This document shows positions 1-12,039 of a stretch of 64,000 bases of DNA, one piece after another; within the stretch, counting starts at the first letter, position 1, and each line of letters opens with the position of its first letter. The translations under genes were made by a program, and so were the position numbers. This stretch comes from Straminergon stramineum (taxonomy: Eukaryota; Streptophyta; Bryopsida; Hypnales; Calliergonaceae). The notes beneath the pieces were generated by a model. That model was given only the letters and a program-made list of their open reading frames with translations. It had not been told where the DNA came from and made no database searches. Location: contig OY987268.1 of assembly GCA_963920665.1 (NCBI GenBank), forward strand, positions 7,256,501 through 7,320,500, given 5' to 3'.

Positions 1-43
1 GATGGTCTAATGGAAGATTGCGGTTGGCAAGCTTCTTGCTTCT

Positions 44-2940
44 TCAGCATTGATGCCAATGTCTCATCTTCCTCGCTATCAGAGTATCATTGAATGAAGT
101 AATGTTTAATCTTAAATTCTCCATACATCCCATTTTTTTCGAAATGTTCACAGCCCATGGTTGACATTGAGAATTTCCTAAACCCAACAAAGTCATACTC
201 CCATTCTTAAATAGGGAGCGTGGAGCTATTTGAGGACCGTTGCATGTTGGATGTTGCAAACTTGGCATGCTTTCATTGGTTCCTTGGTCTTTGTGAAACA
301 AATTTGGGCTTCTGCATTCTATGGAATGAGAACCTACATTGTTCCTTGTAACATTTGCTTTAGGGTTCAAGGTACTCAGTTCCCAATAGCTTTTGCTCCC
401 CAATCCTCCTCCAAACTCCACCATCATCTTGTCTACATTCATTTGCTCCCGATCATTTAGTTTGTCATTCTTTTCTACTTGGGCCATTGCCATGAACGGA
501 GACTTGTCACTTCCAATCAGTTCGTCTGCTTCCAAAGTTCCACCATAGGCAGTTGTACTCCCAATAGGAGTTGCTCTTTGGACATTTGTATCCTCCTCGT
601 TTGTATTTAGGACCTTATCGCTCCTTAGAAATTTGCTTCCATCTACAAATCTTGCTATGGAAGGTACACCTTCATCATTCCCACAATGGTCGTTGTCCAG
701 TGGAAAGTCGTACTTGTCTCGATCATTGTTGCCCACATCATCATCGTACATATTTCCTCTCTCAAATGATTCACCTCCAAAATTGTATGTGCCACCATCA
801 ATATCCTCTTCTTCATCAAAGATCAAGTCGTCCTCACTTACTTCGTATCCATGTTCCTCATTTCTGTCAACATCAACACTTTCTTTATCTTCATCGTCTT
901 CACTACTCTCATCTTCCTCCTCAAACCCCTCGGGTTCTTATAATTCTACATTTTCCAGTGGTGCATTTTCTAGGTACCACTTCTTTTCATCCTTCTCCTT
1001 TGATGCGGCCAAGACTCTTGAATTTGTGTACACATACACCAAATCCATGTCTCTTTTTATTTTCAACTTGTTTTGAGATTTGTTGTAAACGAAAGAATAG
1101 CTACTCCAATTTCGTTCACATAAAGATGAGGATACTAGTTGGCCTAATATTCTCCTTGCAATTGGAGCAATTAGCTTCCCACAAGCACCTTCAAAATCCC
1201 ACCAAGCATGTGCCGATAATTTTTGTTCACTTGGATCCAACATGTTGTGGAAAGGAGGCTCTCTCTGTCGAAAAGCCATGAACTCCTTCACAACGTTTGC
1301 ATAGTCCCCATGTTTACAAATTCGCATGAGAACACACTTGCACGCATTGGTTGATCGTCGGCTAGTTCTTTATCTTGAAGTAGGTAGAGGTTCAAGAGAG
1401 CTCCTGCATAATGGAGATCGCTCTCCACCATTTCCCATCGGACTTGGAACGCCTCTTTGAGTGGTTTGGCAAGCTTAGGACTTAACCAAAAAGGCACAAT
1501 TTCTAAATCCGCCAAATGTTTCCCTATTTTTCTTATAATATGTAAAACCTTGCCTATGTATGGCGTCTTTGCATCTAAATCATGTAGGCCATACACATTG
1601 ACGCCCATCAAGTCAACAAAATTGGTGCAATGCCTCCAAAAATGCTCACTCTTTATTATCTTCTTCATCTCTTGAGACTTTGTGCGACTTTTTGTTTTCT
1701 TGTCCTTCAACGTCCTCACATATTGTTCCCGATGCAGATCCGTCACACTCAATTGGAGTGCTCCCTTTACCTTCAACAAACAGTGAAGAGCAATGAAATT
1801 CGAGGCAAATCTTGTTTCCCTTGACATCAACAAATTGAGGTCTTTTTGGTAAGTCCGAAATATTGCAAGTGTCATGTGTCACTTCTTGAAAAACATAAGA
1901 ACCATGCGGGCTTTTTCTACTACGTCCATCACCCGGGCTTGCTTTCCCCAATCTTTAAGCAACAAATTCAAGGCATGCACCACGCAACCTTGAAAAGAAA
2001 TGTGTAGATACTTCTATGTTATAATTCTACATGCTGCGAGGTTGACATGAGCGTTGTTCGTTGTGATTTGTACCACATTCTCTGGCCCCACCTTTTGTAT
2101 GAATTTGTCCAAAATAGTCGCCAAATACTCTACATTTTTTTGGAATCCACTTGTATCCACAGATCCCAAGAATTGCTCCCCTGTGGAAGACACGAGCATG
2201 TCATTCCCTAATGGCCGATTTGTAACTGAGCTCCATCCATCAATAGAGAAGGTTGCACCAAATTTTCTTATACTATCCTCGGTCTTCTTATGTAGCTTCA
2301 CCTCAAGATTTGCCTTCGCTTGGTCCAACAATTTTGTTCGTAGGGCAAGGTACGATGGCGGGCTATATGGCTTTTTGAACTCAACTATCTTCTTTACTGC
2401 TTCTTTGAATGCCGTAGATTGAGAAATTGCAAATGGTATGTTTTCCAAATAGAAGAAATTAGCCTACACCGTATTCAAATTTCGTCTATCTACTTCTTCA
2501 AAACCATTTGCTAGCTGGCTTTGTCTTTGAGGCCTACTCATGGAAGATGGTAGGGTTGGACATTGTCCACTTGATGTTTCAGCATTATGATTTATTCTTG
2601 AAGACACACGATCTATTTGTTCTAGCATTGGGCTTGAATCTTCCTATGTTGAACATGGTAAGTCCCTTCCATTTGAGATGTTGCAAGCGACTTTCACTAT
2701 GTTCTGGCCATGCACGTTGTTCAGGGCCGATCTTGGTGGGAACATCCCTTTACAAGGGCCAAAAGGACTCCAAATTGACAATGTCAATTTTGGGCATAGG
2801 CTTATTCTTTTGTCTCGAACACCATCTTTGCCTTCATATCCCAAGTGACTCAACATGCGGCACTTCTAATTTGCAAACACCAAGTCACATGCCTTGCAAT
2901 GCACTTTACCACTTGATGGGACACAATACCAACTAGAGAA
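44..2940 (-). pseudogene. Decayed hAT-superfamily transposase, copy 1 (BED, DUF659, hAT C-terminal)
   Basis: Read on the minus strand, one long frame runs from about 2940 to the stop at 44-46. It starts with a BED-type finger (C-x2-C-x13-H then a distal C, about 2900-2790). The DUF659 block (2448-2014) contains IDGWSS, the first catalytic Asp. A QGC-x3-HAL motif follows near 1970, then the C-terminal dimerisation region (1327-938) with WWDF and CERNWSSYSF, which holds the catalytic Glu. A long acidic tail ends the frame. In-frame stops lie at 2866-2868, 2644-2646, 2464-2466, 2014-2016 (all TAG), 1879-1881 (TGA) and 938-940 (TAA). A frameshift lies near 1320-1345. The second catalytic Asp, in the usual DNAxNM motif, reads Asn here (TNNAHVN), so the copy looks dead. 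It aligns block by block with the transposase at 47404-49868. The element's outer end lies before base 1. Confidence 0.85.
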
Positions 2941-3725
2941 GTCTTTACTCATTGTGAAAAGTTTCCTTGAAGTTCAAGTTTCAATCAATCAATCAAGTCA
3001 CATATATGAAATATAATGAGTGTGTGAAGCCTTGGAAACCAAAGCCCCTTTGTCCACTAAACTATGCATTACTAAGCAAGGGACACAAAAATTGTAGCTC
3101 CTAGCCCTTGGAAATCTTAACGTTTAGTTTCTCAAGAGTGCTTGCAAATGTCTTCTTCCTTGTTCTTATACTTCTGAGGTGCTGAGCGCTCTATGGTTTG
3201 AAAGTTACCGTTGGACAATTGTCAATGGATGGCTTGGATGGGCGGACGGGTTGTCTTCTTTAAAATCAGTTTTGTAGTTCAAGGTGGCCAGGGTGTATGG
3301 ATTATTGGATTAACATTTATCAAAGGATTACAAAACAAGTACAAAGTAGTACAATAAAATACTCATTTGAATTTTGAATGAACAATAAACTAGAAATTGG
3401 ATAGAGCATGTATCCTTGAATTCAACATAGTCAAGTAAAATTATAATAATGAAGCAAGCATATATATATAATGAATTGAAATAAAAATATATTTTCCTTG
3501 CATACATGTATATGCATTACAAGTATGTCTCCATGTATATGGTGGATGATGTCCTAGTCGTGAAAACTTCTAAACCCCACAGTGCATAATTAAATTTTCA
3601 ATGCCACAAATATAAGTATATAAGTCTATCCTATAAAATTCAACATTTCCCTCTTAGTTTTGGCCACCATTATTTTCTTCCGCATCATGAGATGTCCCCT
3701 CCTTCTCCATGAGTCTTTTACTTGT
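2941..3725. other. AT-rich spacer between decayed RING gene and transposase copy 1
   Basis: Non-coding spacer of about 0.8 kb on the upstream side of the minus-strand transposase. It has no convincing ORF and none of the GC-rich promoter repeats seen beside the second transposase. It includes an AT-rich stretch at about 3420-3500. If transposase copy 1 was transcribed from its own promoter, that promoter should lie here, but I cannot point to a clear TATA box. Confidence 0.5.
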
Positions 3726-4860
3726 TCAACAAGGGTGCAAGTGAGGACTATGTCTACTACTTGTCCCTCCAAGCCTAGCTTCTACCTCCATGTCAACCCT
3801 CTCAAATTGCCGTTTTGTTTCCGGAGAGTGATCATCCTCCTCTTCAATCTTCCGTTTACTCTTCTTCTTTGGAGTTATGTCCACTTCATGGGCCTTCAAA
3901 GTCATCACAGCACGATCCACATCATCTATGAGTTTGTTTATCATTGCATCCTCAAATTTCACATGGAGCCAAAAGGGGTCATTTTCCTCCCCTAAATATG
4001 ACCTCCACTTCATTATAACCTCATTCATCCTTGTGTCAAATGCCTTGGCAACATCTTCCATTTTATTCTCTGTCACGGAGTTACCATATAGGTCCACTAC
4101 AGAACAAACTTTTGCTACTTCTTTCAATTTTGATAAAATGAGGGCCCGCCCTATCAATTTCGTATTGTATCCCTCCAATTGCTTAATGACCTCAGGATTT
4201 TGCTCCACCTCTACCAAGAGGTCATTCAGACCCTACTTCATCCATTCATTTTCAGGAATTCGGAAGAATTTCTAGTATTGTGAGTTCCAATGTCCTCCCA
4301 TGTTGTGACAAAACAATTCTCGAGACTCACTATTAGGAATCTCAAAGGCACACAACTCCACCTCCACATCTCACATCATCTAGAAGAACTTATCCTTAGG
4401 GACGATAGGGCCATCGGACATCTCATGAAATTGTTCTTCATCATCCCACTTCATTCGTTTTCCTCAATGCAAGTAGTTTTGGAATTTGTACGGCCTTTGG
4501 TCAAATGGAAGGGTCCATTGATTGTTTTCGTGTTTTGATGGCATATGATGCAAAATCCCTAGCATTTCATACAACCTTGGATTGAGAGGAATGGGACACT
4601 TCGGACAACGGCGTTGAAATTCCGCTGATCTTTGAATGCAAAAGACATGGAAAGTGTGGCGACATTGATCCAATGTTGTAGCTCCTTCGGGCCCTAAATG
4701 ACCTTGACAAAGAGAATAATGACCTTCCAAGATGGGAGTATTTGGAAAACTACCCGGCACAAGCTATTTGTCATGTTGATGGAAGTGAGCTAACAATGTA
4801 CTGTAAGGGACCCATTGTGAACCACTATATTGGTTCACTATTAAAAAAACCCAAAATATA
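3726..4860 (-). pseudogene. Decayed RING-H2 gene, copy 1: RING domain and C-terminal part
   Basis: The minus-strand frame from about 4850 to 3726 contains a RING-H2 finger at about 4710-4600. The ligand pattern matches the copy at 38716-38860 position for position (C-RHTFH-x2-C, then CPKC). The first zinc ligand is missing: Tyr replaces Cys in HYSLC. RLYEMLG follows, as in the other copy (RLYELFG). Downstream, GGHWNSQY parallels NGHWNEAGQY of copy 2. The end is basic and acidic (KKKSKRK, then EEEDD). In-frame stops: 4764-4766, 4380-4382, 4272-4274, 4233-4235 (TAG) and 4464-4466, 4371-4373 (TGA). RING-H2 proteins are normally E3 ubiquitin ligases; function here is inferred only. The 5' part of the gene appears to lie at 6760-8450, separated by about 1.9 kb of AT-rich DNA. 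Confidence 0.72.
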
Positions 4861-6759
4861 AACATTAGGCATGAATTTACAAATCTGGAAGTGTTAGTAC
4901 TTCAGATTAAGCCATAACCATCAATTAGGGAGTCTTCCCTAAATAGCAATGGAAACTTCATGAGGTTAGGGCAAGATGCTGGAAAATGCAATTAAGAAGA
5001 AATTAGGAAAAATTCTAGGGAAAAAAATGGAGTTAAAACTAAAAAGAGGTTAAGCAAGATTTGGTAGAGTAACCAAATTAGGCTAATGGTAAAATGATGA
5101 CAAAATGAAAACAAAAGACTAGAAGTAGGAAATGAAACTAAAAGTAAATTAAAAACTACAAAAATAATAAATAATAAAAAACACAAAAGAAGTTAGTTAA
5201 ACTAAAACTATGACTAAAACAATAGTGTAGTGAGTAAAACACTAAAATAGTGCTAGAAACACTAAAATAGGAGTTTTTCAGTAATTTAGAGTGTTTAGCA
5301 GTAATTTAGGGGGTTGAACATTAAAATAGCGCAATTTACACTAAACTAGCGGATTTACAGTAATGTAGCGCGATTTGCACTAATTTGGCGCATTTTGCAC
5401 CAAATTAGTGGATTTACAGTAAATTAGTGTAGGATGAAAGTAGTTAAGAAAACTAATCATTAGGAAGTATGGATTTAGGCAAAATTAGGGTTTGGAGCCC
5501 TCTCTCTCTCAACTCTCTTAATTTTCCCAACTTTGTATGCATGTGTGTTGGAGAGCATTTTGGGTGATTATGGACGTTTTTAAAGCATGAGGAGCTAGAG
5601 ACTAGGAGGAGGGAACCAAGGTAGGACAATTTGTCGAGTAGGTCACTACTTTTTGAGAAAAAAATGGTGAAGGAATGATGGGAGTGAGGTCAGATGGAAA
5701 TTGGAGTGGAAAGACTTAGAGTTTTGTTGAAATGGGAGGGGACTGCCAACTTTGGTGACTAATTGCGGAAGATTTGAAGAGCGGAATGGGCTGAGTTTTT
5801 GGTAGGTTGGAGAAGGGAAAGTTAGCTTTCCAACAAGGCAAGTCTCAACCGATTCCAAGCAAGGACAAGGATAGAGCAACCGATTTAGTGCGAGGAGGTC
5901 AATTTGCCTCCGCCACCAAAGATTGACAACTTCGGCGAATGACTATGGGAGTTCGGCACAGCATATCAACGTGGATTTCAGTGAGGAGAAAGATGGGGAA
6001 GTCAGCTTTTCAAAGAGACAAGTCTAGCCCAATTTGGAACAGGGACGAAGCTAAGGCAATCATTTTAGTGTGACAAGGTCTACTGCCCATTTGGTGGTAG
6101 TTTATTTTAGGTATTTCATTTTTTTTTTCTTGTGATTTAGCTGAATCTAAATGTAATGTTAATTACAATATGATTTTTTCTTATCAATCTTGAAGCAATA
6201 GTTTAATGGCCTTGCATGCAATGTTCTTATAGGGTGTGAATGTTTAGAGGGTATATGAGGATTTTTTAGGGATTTTAGGGCAAATGCGGAAGCGCTGTCT
6301 AAATTGGGGGTAAAATTAGGGTTAGGATATGGATTAGGAAATTGAAGGAAAAAACTAATTGGCCTAAAAGGAATGTGTGAATATGTTAAGAATGGGATCT
6401 ATGGAATTAGGGAGGTGTTTGGCATCAATTTAGGAAGTGAATTAGGAATTGGGGTGGTTGTAGTGTACTAGAATTTAATTTCAGGACACCAATTGACCCA
6501 TTTGGTGCCTCAATGGCTAATTTTAGGCAAAATTAGGCCTAGTAGGTTGCCTTAACCTCCTAAAGTAGGTACTAGAGTTATTGGAGGATTTTAGGGTGCA
6601 TATTAGGTTGGTGTAAGGGTGCTGCCCCCATTTCACTTAGAATAGTTTAACTTTTAAAAATTGATAAAAAACCCATTTAGGAGTCCATTGCTTGGAAGGC
6701 AATTTAGGTAGAGGTCCCATACACTCCCTTCAGGCCAACTCTAGGGAGGTTCTTTGCGT
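4861..6759. other. AT-rich insertion or intron within decayed RING gene copy 1
   Basis: No coding frame is supported. The stretch is rich in short words such as ATTAGG and TTTAGG and contains the short-phrase array at 5220-5445. It separates the coiled-coil part (6760-8450) from the RING part (3726-4860) of what looks like one gene, so it is either an intron or inserted DNA. I could not identify ends or target duplications. Confidence 0.45.
5220..5445 (+). repeat. Degenerate short-phrase array (CANTAAWWTAGNG)
   Basis: About ten consecutive, imperfect copies of a phrase close to CANTAAWWTAGNG, roughly every 15-25 bp. Examples are ACACTAAAATAG, CAGTAATTTAGAG, CACTAAACTAGCG, CAGTAATGTAGCG and CACTAATTTGGCG. 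The copies differ mainly in the base pair after TAG. No ORF covers the array. Confidence 0.6.
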
Positions 6760-8450
6760 TGCGGTGAAAAAACCTCATACCTATCCTTCTTCCAGTTCCA
6801 AGGCCCAATTGATGTTCTTTGTATCATTCATATTATAGGTCTTGCCGTGGTTTAAGCGCTCATATATTCTGTCCATAGTCCCCCAAACCGTAAGTTTTAA
6901 ATCAAGGTCCTTTCTTTCATCCTCTTACTTCTCCGCAAAATGCAAATGAGAGTTCCTCACGTTCTCGTATGCTACATCCGATTTGAGTGCATACCTCAAG
7001 AGCCCTTTCTTGAATCGAGATGATATAGAGGATTGTTCCTGTAGTTGCCTCGCCCACATCACCCAACATAAGTCTGCCTTTTCCATTGGAAGGATTTCGC
7101 TTAGGAACTCTACTTGTTCCATTCATTTCATTGTAGACTTGGCCTCATTCTTTGCTCGGATTGCCAAATCCAATTGATGCTTTAAGTCTTCGACTTCATG
7201 GTCTTCTGTTTCTGTAGAAGCATCTTGGACAGAGGAAAAACCTAAAAGTTTAGGGCTCTCAATAGGCCATGGGAGTTCAACTATCGCATCCACGGCTTGG
7301 CCCTTGTAAAGAGGAAGAGAGAGTTCATCGCTCTCTTGAGTTGGTTGACTTGCCTGCGATAGACTTGCTCTACTGCTCCATTGTTCAGCTGCCTTTTCAT
7401 TCTCCAATACCAACAATGTTTTGCAAAGTCGTTCTAACATCTTCTTAGATGTCTTCAACTCCAATGCCAATTTCTCATTCATGGCCTTTAGATCTTCATT
7501 CATAAGCTTCAAAGTCTCGTTTTCTTCTTAGAACCTCTTACGATCACTATTCAATTTCCTCCAATAGACACAATCGGATGTCATTTTATGTTGCCTCTCC
7601 GATATCTCATATTTTGCCTTCAGATCATCATGGTCTTCCTTGGAATAACGTACATCCTTCAATTCTTAATTCTCTTGTTCAAGAAAAACAATATGTTGAA
7701 GCTCTTTCACTTTCTCGTCTTGTAGTTTGTTCACAAATTTGACAAACTTCTTGAAAGCCAAAGCACCATGTAAAATGGATGGTGTCATTTTGGAAAATGT
7801 ATCCATTATTTTTGTGAGGGTAGGCGTCAATACAACCACAACTCTAACTGCACATGATAGAGAATAAGTCGTTCCGAACATCTCGCCAAATCCCATTGTT
7901 GCCTTGCCTAAAGTAGAATTGTGCCCTTCATTTGTAGTGTCACCTTCATTACTTGTGCCACCTTCATTTCCATTGTTAGTTGCACCTTGCTCAATTTCAA
8001 ATTGGTTCCATTGAAAGGTACATTGCAACAAGTTCTCCAACTCTTCCAATGGAGGCATCTTCTGCAATGACTCTAAATCCTACGGATTAACAATGCTAGC
8101 AATGGATAGTCTTCCAAATTTGGCATCTCTTTGTTGTTGTGGACAACAACCTCGTTTTCTAAGTCCATCCCTACACCTGTCAGTTCACTAGGGTGCTCTT
8201 CATTCCTGTTTGGTAACGTTGACACTTCATTTGCTGAGCTATGAATTGGGCTTGGTCTTCTCGTCAAGTGAACGGGTGAAAGGACATTGAACATGATATC
8301 TTTGGCACTACTATCCAAAAACCTATCAATACAAACATGTGTCGTAGCAACAACAGTGTCTTCAATCCATGATTTGATTGTTAATTATAATTTCCCAAGG
8401 CCAACCATGATCCAAAAAGAGATTTATGCAAATTCGTCAAATGGTCATTT
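6760..8450 (-). pseudogene. Coiled-coil N-terminal part of decayed RING gene copy 1
   Basis: The minus strand holds one mostly open frame from 8067 to about 6790. A +1 shift near 8080 joins it to a second segment (8318-8073, with the open frame probably starting further upstream). The protein is hydrophilic and strongly heptad-like between about 7760 and 7400, rich in Lys, Glu and Leu, so a long coiled coil is likely. An Asn/Gly/Thr-rich linker lies near 7990-7900. In-frame stops occur at 7666-7668, near 7530, 7123-7125, 6925-6927 and further downstream. The frame ends with NINWA, comparable to TIDWS just before the RING finger of copy 2. I therefore infer that it is the 5' part of the gene ending at 3726. 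No database family recognised. Confidence 0.5.
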
Positions 8451-8699
8451 TGAGATGACGTTTTTAATTTTAGCAATGAGGGCATGAAGAAATTAAGTAA
8501 CCACTAAGCGAAGTCTCTCCCTCGGTGAACAACACAATAATCGGCAAGTTATGGGTCATTGTAGTGTGGAAAAAGCTTGGGAAACAAAACCCAAGGAATT
8601 CCCTAGTGGTGGTTCTTTTAATGGGGAATGGTCAATTAGTCTATTGTTTTGTATCTAAGGTCACTTTTAACGTAGGATACTCACTCACTTTAATAATTA

Positions 8700-11380
8700 A
8701 AGAAATAAAAGATTAGTTTCGTTAATTGGTTCAAGGAATGTGTAATCAAGTTCTAGCCTATCCTAGTATTCCGTCCAATTCCCATGAATGCAAACATATG
8801 TCATGACATTCCAGTCCTATACTAAGATTCTAATGTCAATTTGTCAAGGGTATGTCAAATAGTCATGGCTCCTGTTCTATCGACTTAATCATCCCACATA
8901 TAATATATATTCATATTGCCACATACATACAATTGCAATTCTTTAATTACTTCTTCAATTTAATCCATTGTCAATTGGTCCAGTAGCTAATTAATTAATC
9001 TAATTACTACAAATACAATTATGCAAAATCACAAATCTGTAAGGTCAATTTGTCACAATTATGCAAAGCATGCAAAAGTTAAAGTTCATTCCTGTAAATT
9101 ACGCTCCAGTCAATTAGACATAGCTTCTTTCTTTCTCTAGCTCCATCCTCCATCAGCAACGAGTCAATTGGTCCATTTTACAACAAGTTAGACTCTCACA
9201 GTCTATATAAATTTGTTATTCTGTCAATTGGACTAGTTACTCTAATAATATGGAAAAGCTATAAGCTATTCCTAATTGATCATAATTAATGTCAAATTGT
9301 CAAGCACTTGGCTTTTGTATGACCTAATTAACAATTGGCTAGTCCTATTTTAATTCCAAATTGCTAATCCAAACTTGAGCAATATTCTATCACTTATACT
9401 ATATCAAACTGACTAATTGACATCTCAACTAACAACAACCAAGCTATCACTTAAATACACTTGGACAATTTAGCAAATATCCTCCAAGTACTTGGTCACT
9501 TCATTTGCATGTCAATTTGTCCATTGTTCACATACATAAACCACAACCATGGTTAACTCCTTAACTCCAAAATTACATCTTACAGACAATTAGACCATAG
9601 TTGTTCTGTCGAACACATTTTGGGGTTGGGTGTCGAGTTGTTCGTCTGATGTCGCGTGTCATACAAGACAAGTGTCGTGTATACATGACAATTTTGACGA
9701 ATAAAGCCTTATCCTAACAACAGAGATAATTTGAAATCTCATTTTATTTATAATCCATAATTAAGAATGGAATAAGTGATTATTAAATTGAGACACTTCA
9801 ATAAAATGAAACTCAAATATGTCAAGATTGGAAATAGAAAGTGTTTTATTTGAAAGTCAACCTTAAAGTTGACTTTATTAGACGGACAAGGGGGTCTACT
9901 AGACGTGTTGGACATTGTGTTCGTCGTGTTGTCGAGTTGTTCGGCCGAACAACCATGAATTAGACTACAACGACAACCAACACCTACATAGACCATTTGA
10001 CAATTGACTACAAGAACAATTCCAGATAATTCCGTTATCCTTCAATCAGTATTGAATAATCACAATTAGGTTAAATCATAGAATAATCTTAATTTATAAC
10101 AGACCAATAGACTAGATAACAAAATATTAATGCCACTCTTTGGCTCACCTAACCACGTAAAAATAATTAAGGACTGTTCACGCTCACAGGAAGATAACAC
10201 TGTCTATTTGACTTCACAAATCAGCCCATACATGGTTGATTACACCGGCTCCATCCACCTACACTCATTAACAAATTGTCTTACTTAACAATTTCAATTA
10301 CTGGATATTCATTAGTGGTAAAACCTCACAAACTACTCGTCTTCTACAATCCTTTTCTTGACTGTCTAATTGACCATATTTATGATCAAACAATTCCACC
10401 TTAACCCGGCTTACAAAATTATAGATTTTTTGAATTTAAATTCCTAACTCTCAAGAAATACCAATCACTAGTAATTTTAACTCCTCTCTTTCACTGACAA
10501 TTAGACAACATACTATAACCCTAATATCACCAATCATTGGCTAATTGACTCAATTATATATGCATACTTATTAAATAAGCTCTCACAATAAGACTAATAA
10601 ACTAATAAAATCATAAACAACGCCAAACCCTAGCTAATTGTCTTGCTCTCCTCACAACCAATCACTGGCTTCTCGTCTACTTGACCTACTCACATACAAA
10701 ACAAGAAGACACCAAGTCAAGTTCACCGCTCACAATTGTCTACTTGTCTGTGTCAACAACAATTAACTGTACTTTCTAATGGAAAGACAATTTGACAACC
10801 TCACAATTTACGACCATTTGACAGAACCAAGAAAAAAGAAAACAAAAAGAAACATTGCAAACCACAGGCTCACTAAGAAATTAATGCTCTCCTTAAATAT
10901 CCCAGTCGTTTGCACTGTAGCAAGACAATTTGACCAACCTTACAGCTCTCGACTATTAGACAAACAAAAGAATAGAAAACAGATGCCAATCCCTAGCTAA
11001 GCTGCACAAACAAAAAGATCGCCAATCCCTGACAATTAGACAAAACCTACAAAGCCAATCCCTAGCTACAACATAAATAGATGAATAGACAATTGTATTA
11101 AGCTTGAAGGAATGCACAAGTACAATTGACAAAGGCGAGCAATCGCTGCAAACGCCGAGAGAGAGAGAAAAACACAGTCTATTTGTCTTTTGTTTCTTGG
11201 CCTGTAACTAACCCACAGTTAGCTTCACTGTCTATTTGTCTAACTGCTCCGATCCTAACTAACCCTAATTCCCTATCCGGCTGTCTAATAGTCCTTTTCA
11301 TATTAGTGTGTCTATTTGACCTAATTCACATTCTATTAAGCTGTAAAGCTGGCTTAATTAGTCCATTAGTCTTTTACTTT
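8700..11380. repeat. Motif island: about 28 copies of GWC-N5-GWC
   Basis: This 2.7-kb gene-free stretch is packed with an 11-bp motif made of two GTC/GAC half-sites separated by exactly five mostly A/T bases. Copies start at 8835, 8854, 8970, 9044, 9109, 9163, 9223, 9291, 9411, 9511, 9585, 9991, 10102, 10202, 10364, 10496, 10675, 10738, 10786, 10812, 10924, 10950, 11031, 11178, 11230, 11283, 11310 and 11361. Typical forms are GTCAATTTGTC, GACAATTAGAC and GTCTATTTGAC. Spacing is irregular (20-170 bp), so this is not a tandem satellite. By rough base-composition arithmetic only one or two copies would be expected by chance. Short ORFs here are not credible genes. Confidence 0.7.
9596..9957. mobile_element. 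362-bp non-autonomous hAT MITE with 8-bp target duplication
   Basis: The left end CATAGTTGTTCTGTCGAAC and the reverse complement of the right end CATGGTTGTTCGGCCGAAC match at 16 of 19 positions. The 8-bp direct repeat AATTAGAC flanks it at 9588-9595 and 9958-9965, the target size of hAT elements. An internal GTCAAC...GTTGACTTT block and the CATGGTTGT terminus also occur at the left end of the giant element at 33383, so this is probably a deletion derivative or relative of it. It is inserted into a copy of the GWC-N5-GWC motif. It encodes no protein. Confidence 0.85.
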
Positions 11381-12039
11381 CCAAAATAACAAAAATACAT
11401 CAAAAAGTATGTCTACAGTCATCACCTCCCTTTAAGGAAATTTCCATTTTTGAAAAGGCCGCCGTTGGATGATGGCGGGCAAATCTACATATCACCACCC
11501 TCCAAACTTGCGAGATCATGGCCCGTTCCATCCTCAATTTGTTGATCTCCCTGCACATTCCCACAGACATTCGTTGCCTTCAAACTTAGAGTACAACAAT
11601 TTCAAAGTTTTTTCTGAGGTTTGGATTCATGATGCATGCATAGAGGGACGACCCGACACTGGAGATGAGGACAATCCAAAGCCACGCTAAGGATGGAGAA
11701 AAGGAAGATGAAGACAAAGCAACATCGCGGTCGCGCAAATTTGCAAGCACTTGCAAGGTTCTCACCTCACCAAATTCTCACTAATTCATGTTTCTCCTCC
11801 TATATCCTCTGTCCAGATCAAAGAAATCTACTTTCGAAAGCTAGAACTGCAACGACTTTGAGAAATCGGAGGTTGCTGAAGTCACAGTCTTAGCTTAGAA
11901 ATGCAAGCGTAGCATGGCCAAAGCTTATCGCATGTAGTAGTTTTGAGATGGTTGTTGTCAGTTGCTTGGGAGGGTCAAGAGGCGAGGTGTAGATGCCGCA
12001 TGCCACGCTAGAACGATCTCTTCTCATTTCCTTGTCGAC
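11381..12039. other. Spacer with one unrecognised ORF
   Basis: Moderately GC-rich. The ATG-started ORF at 11469-11690 (plus, 73 codons) has a His/Pro-rich start and an acidic end. It matches no family I know and has no visible partner exon. It could be an upstream exon of the broken ParB/methyltransferase gene, but nothing ties it to that gene. Confidence 0.35.

Noticed and set aside
571..1281. Long plus-strand ORFs rich in Ser/His/Pro opposite the transposase
   Set aside because: They are antisense shadows of the acidic tail and dimerisation region of the minus-strand transposase, which shows real domain motifs.
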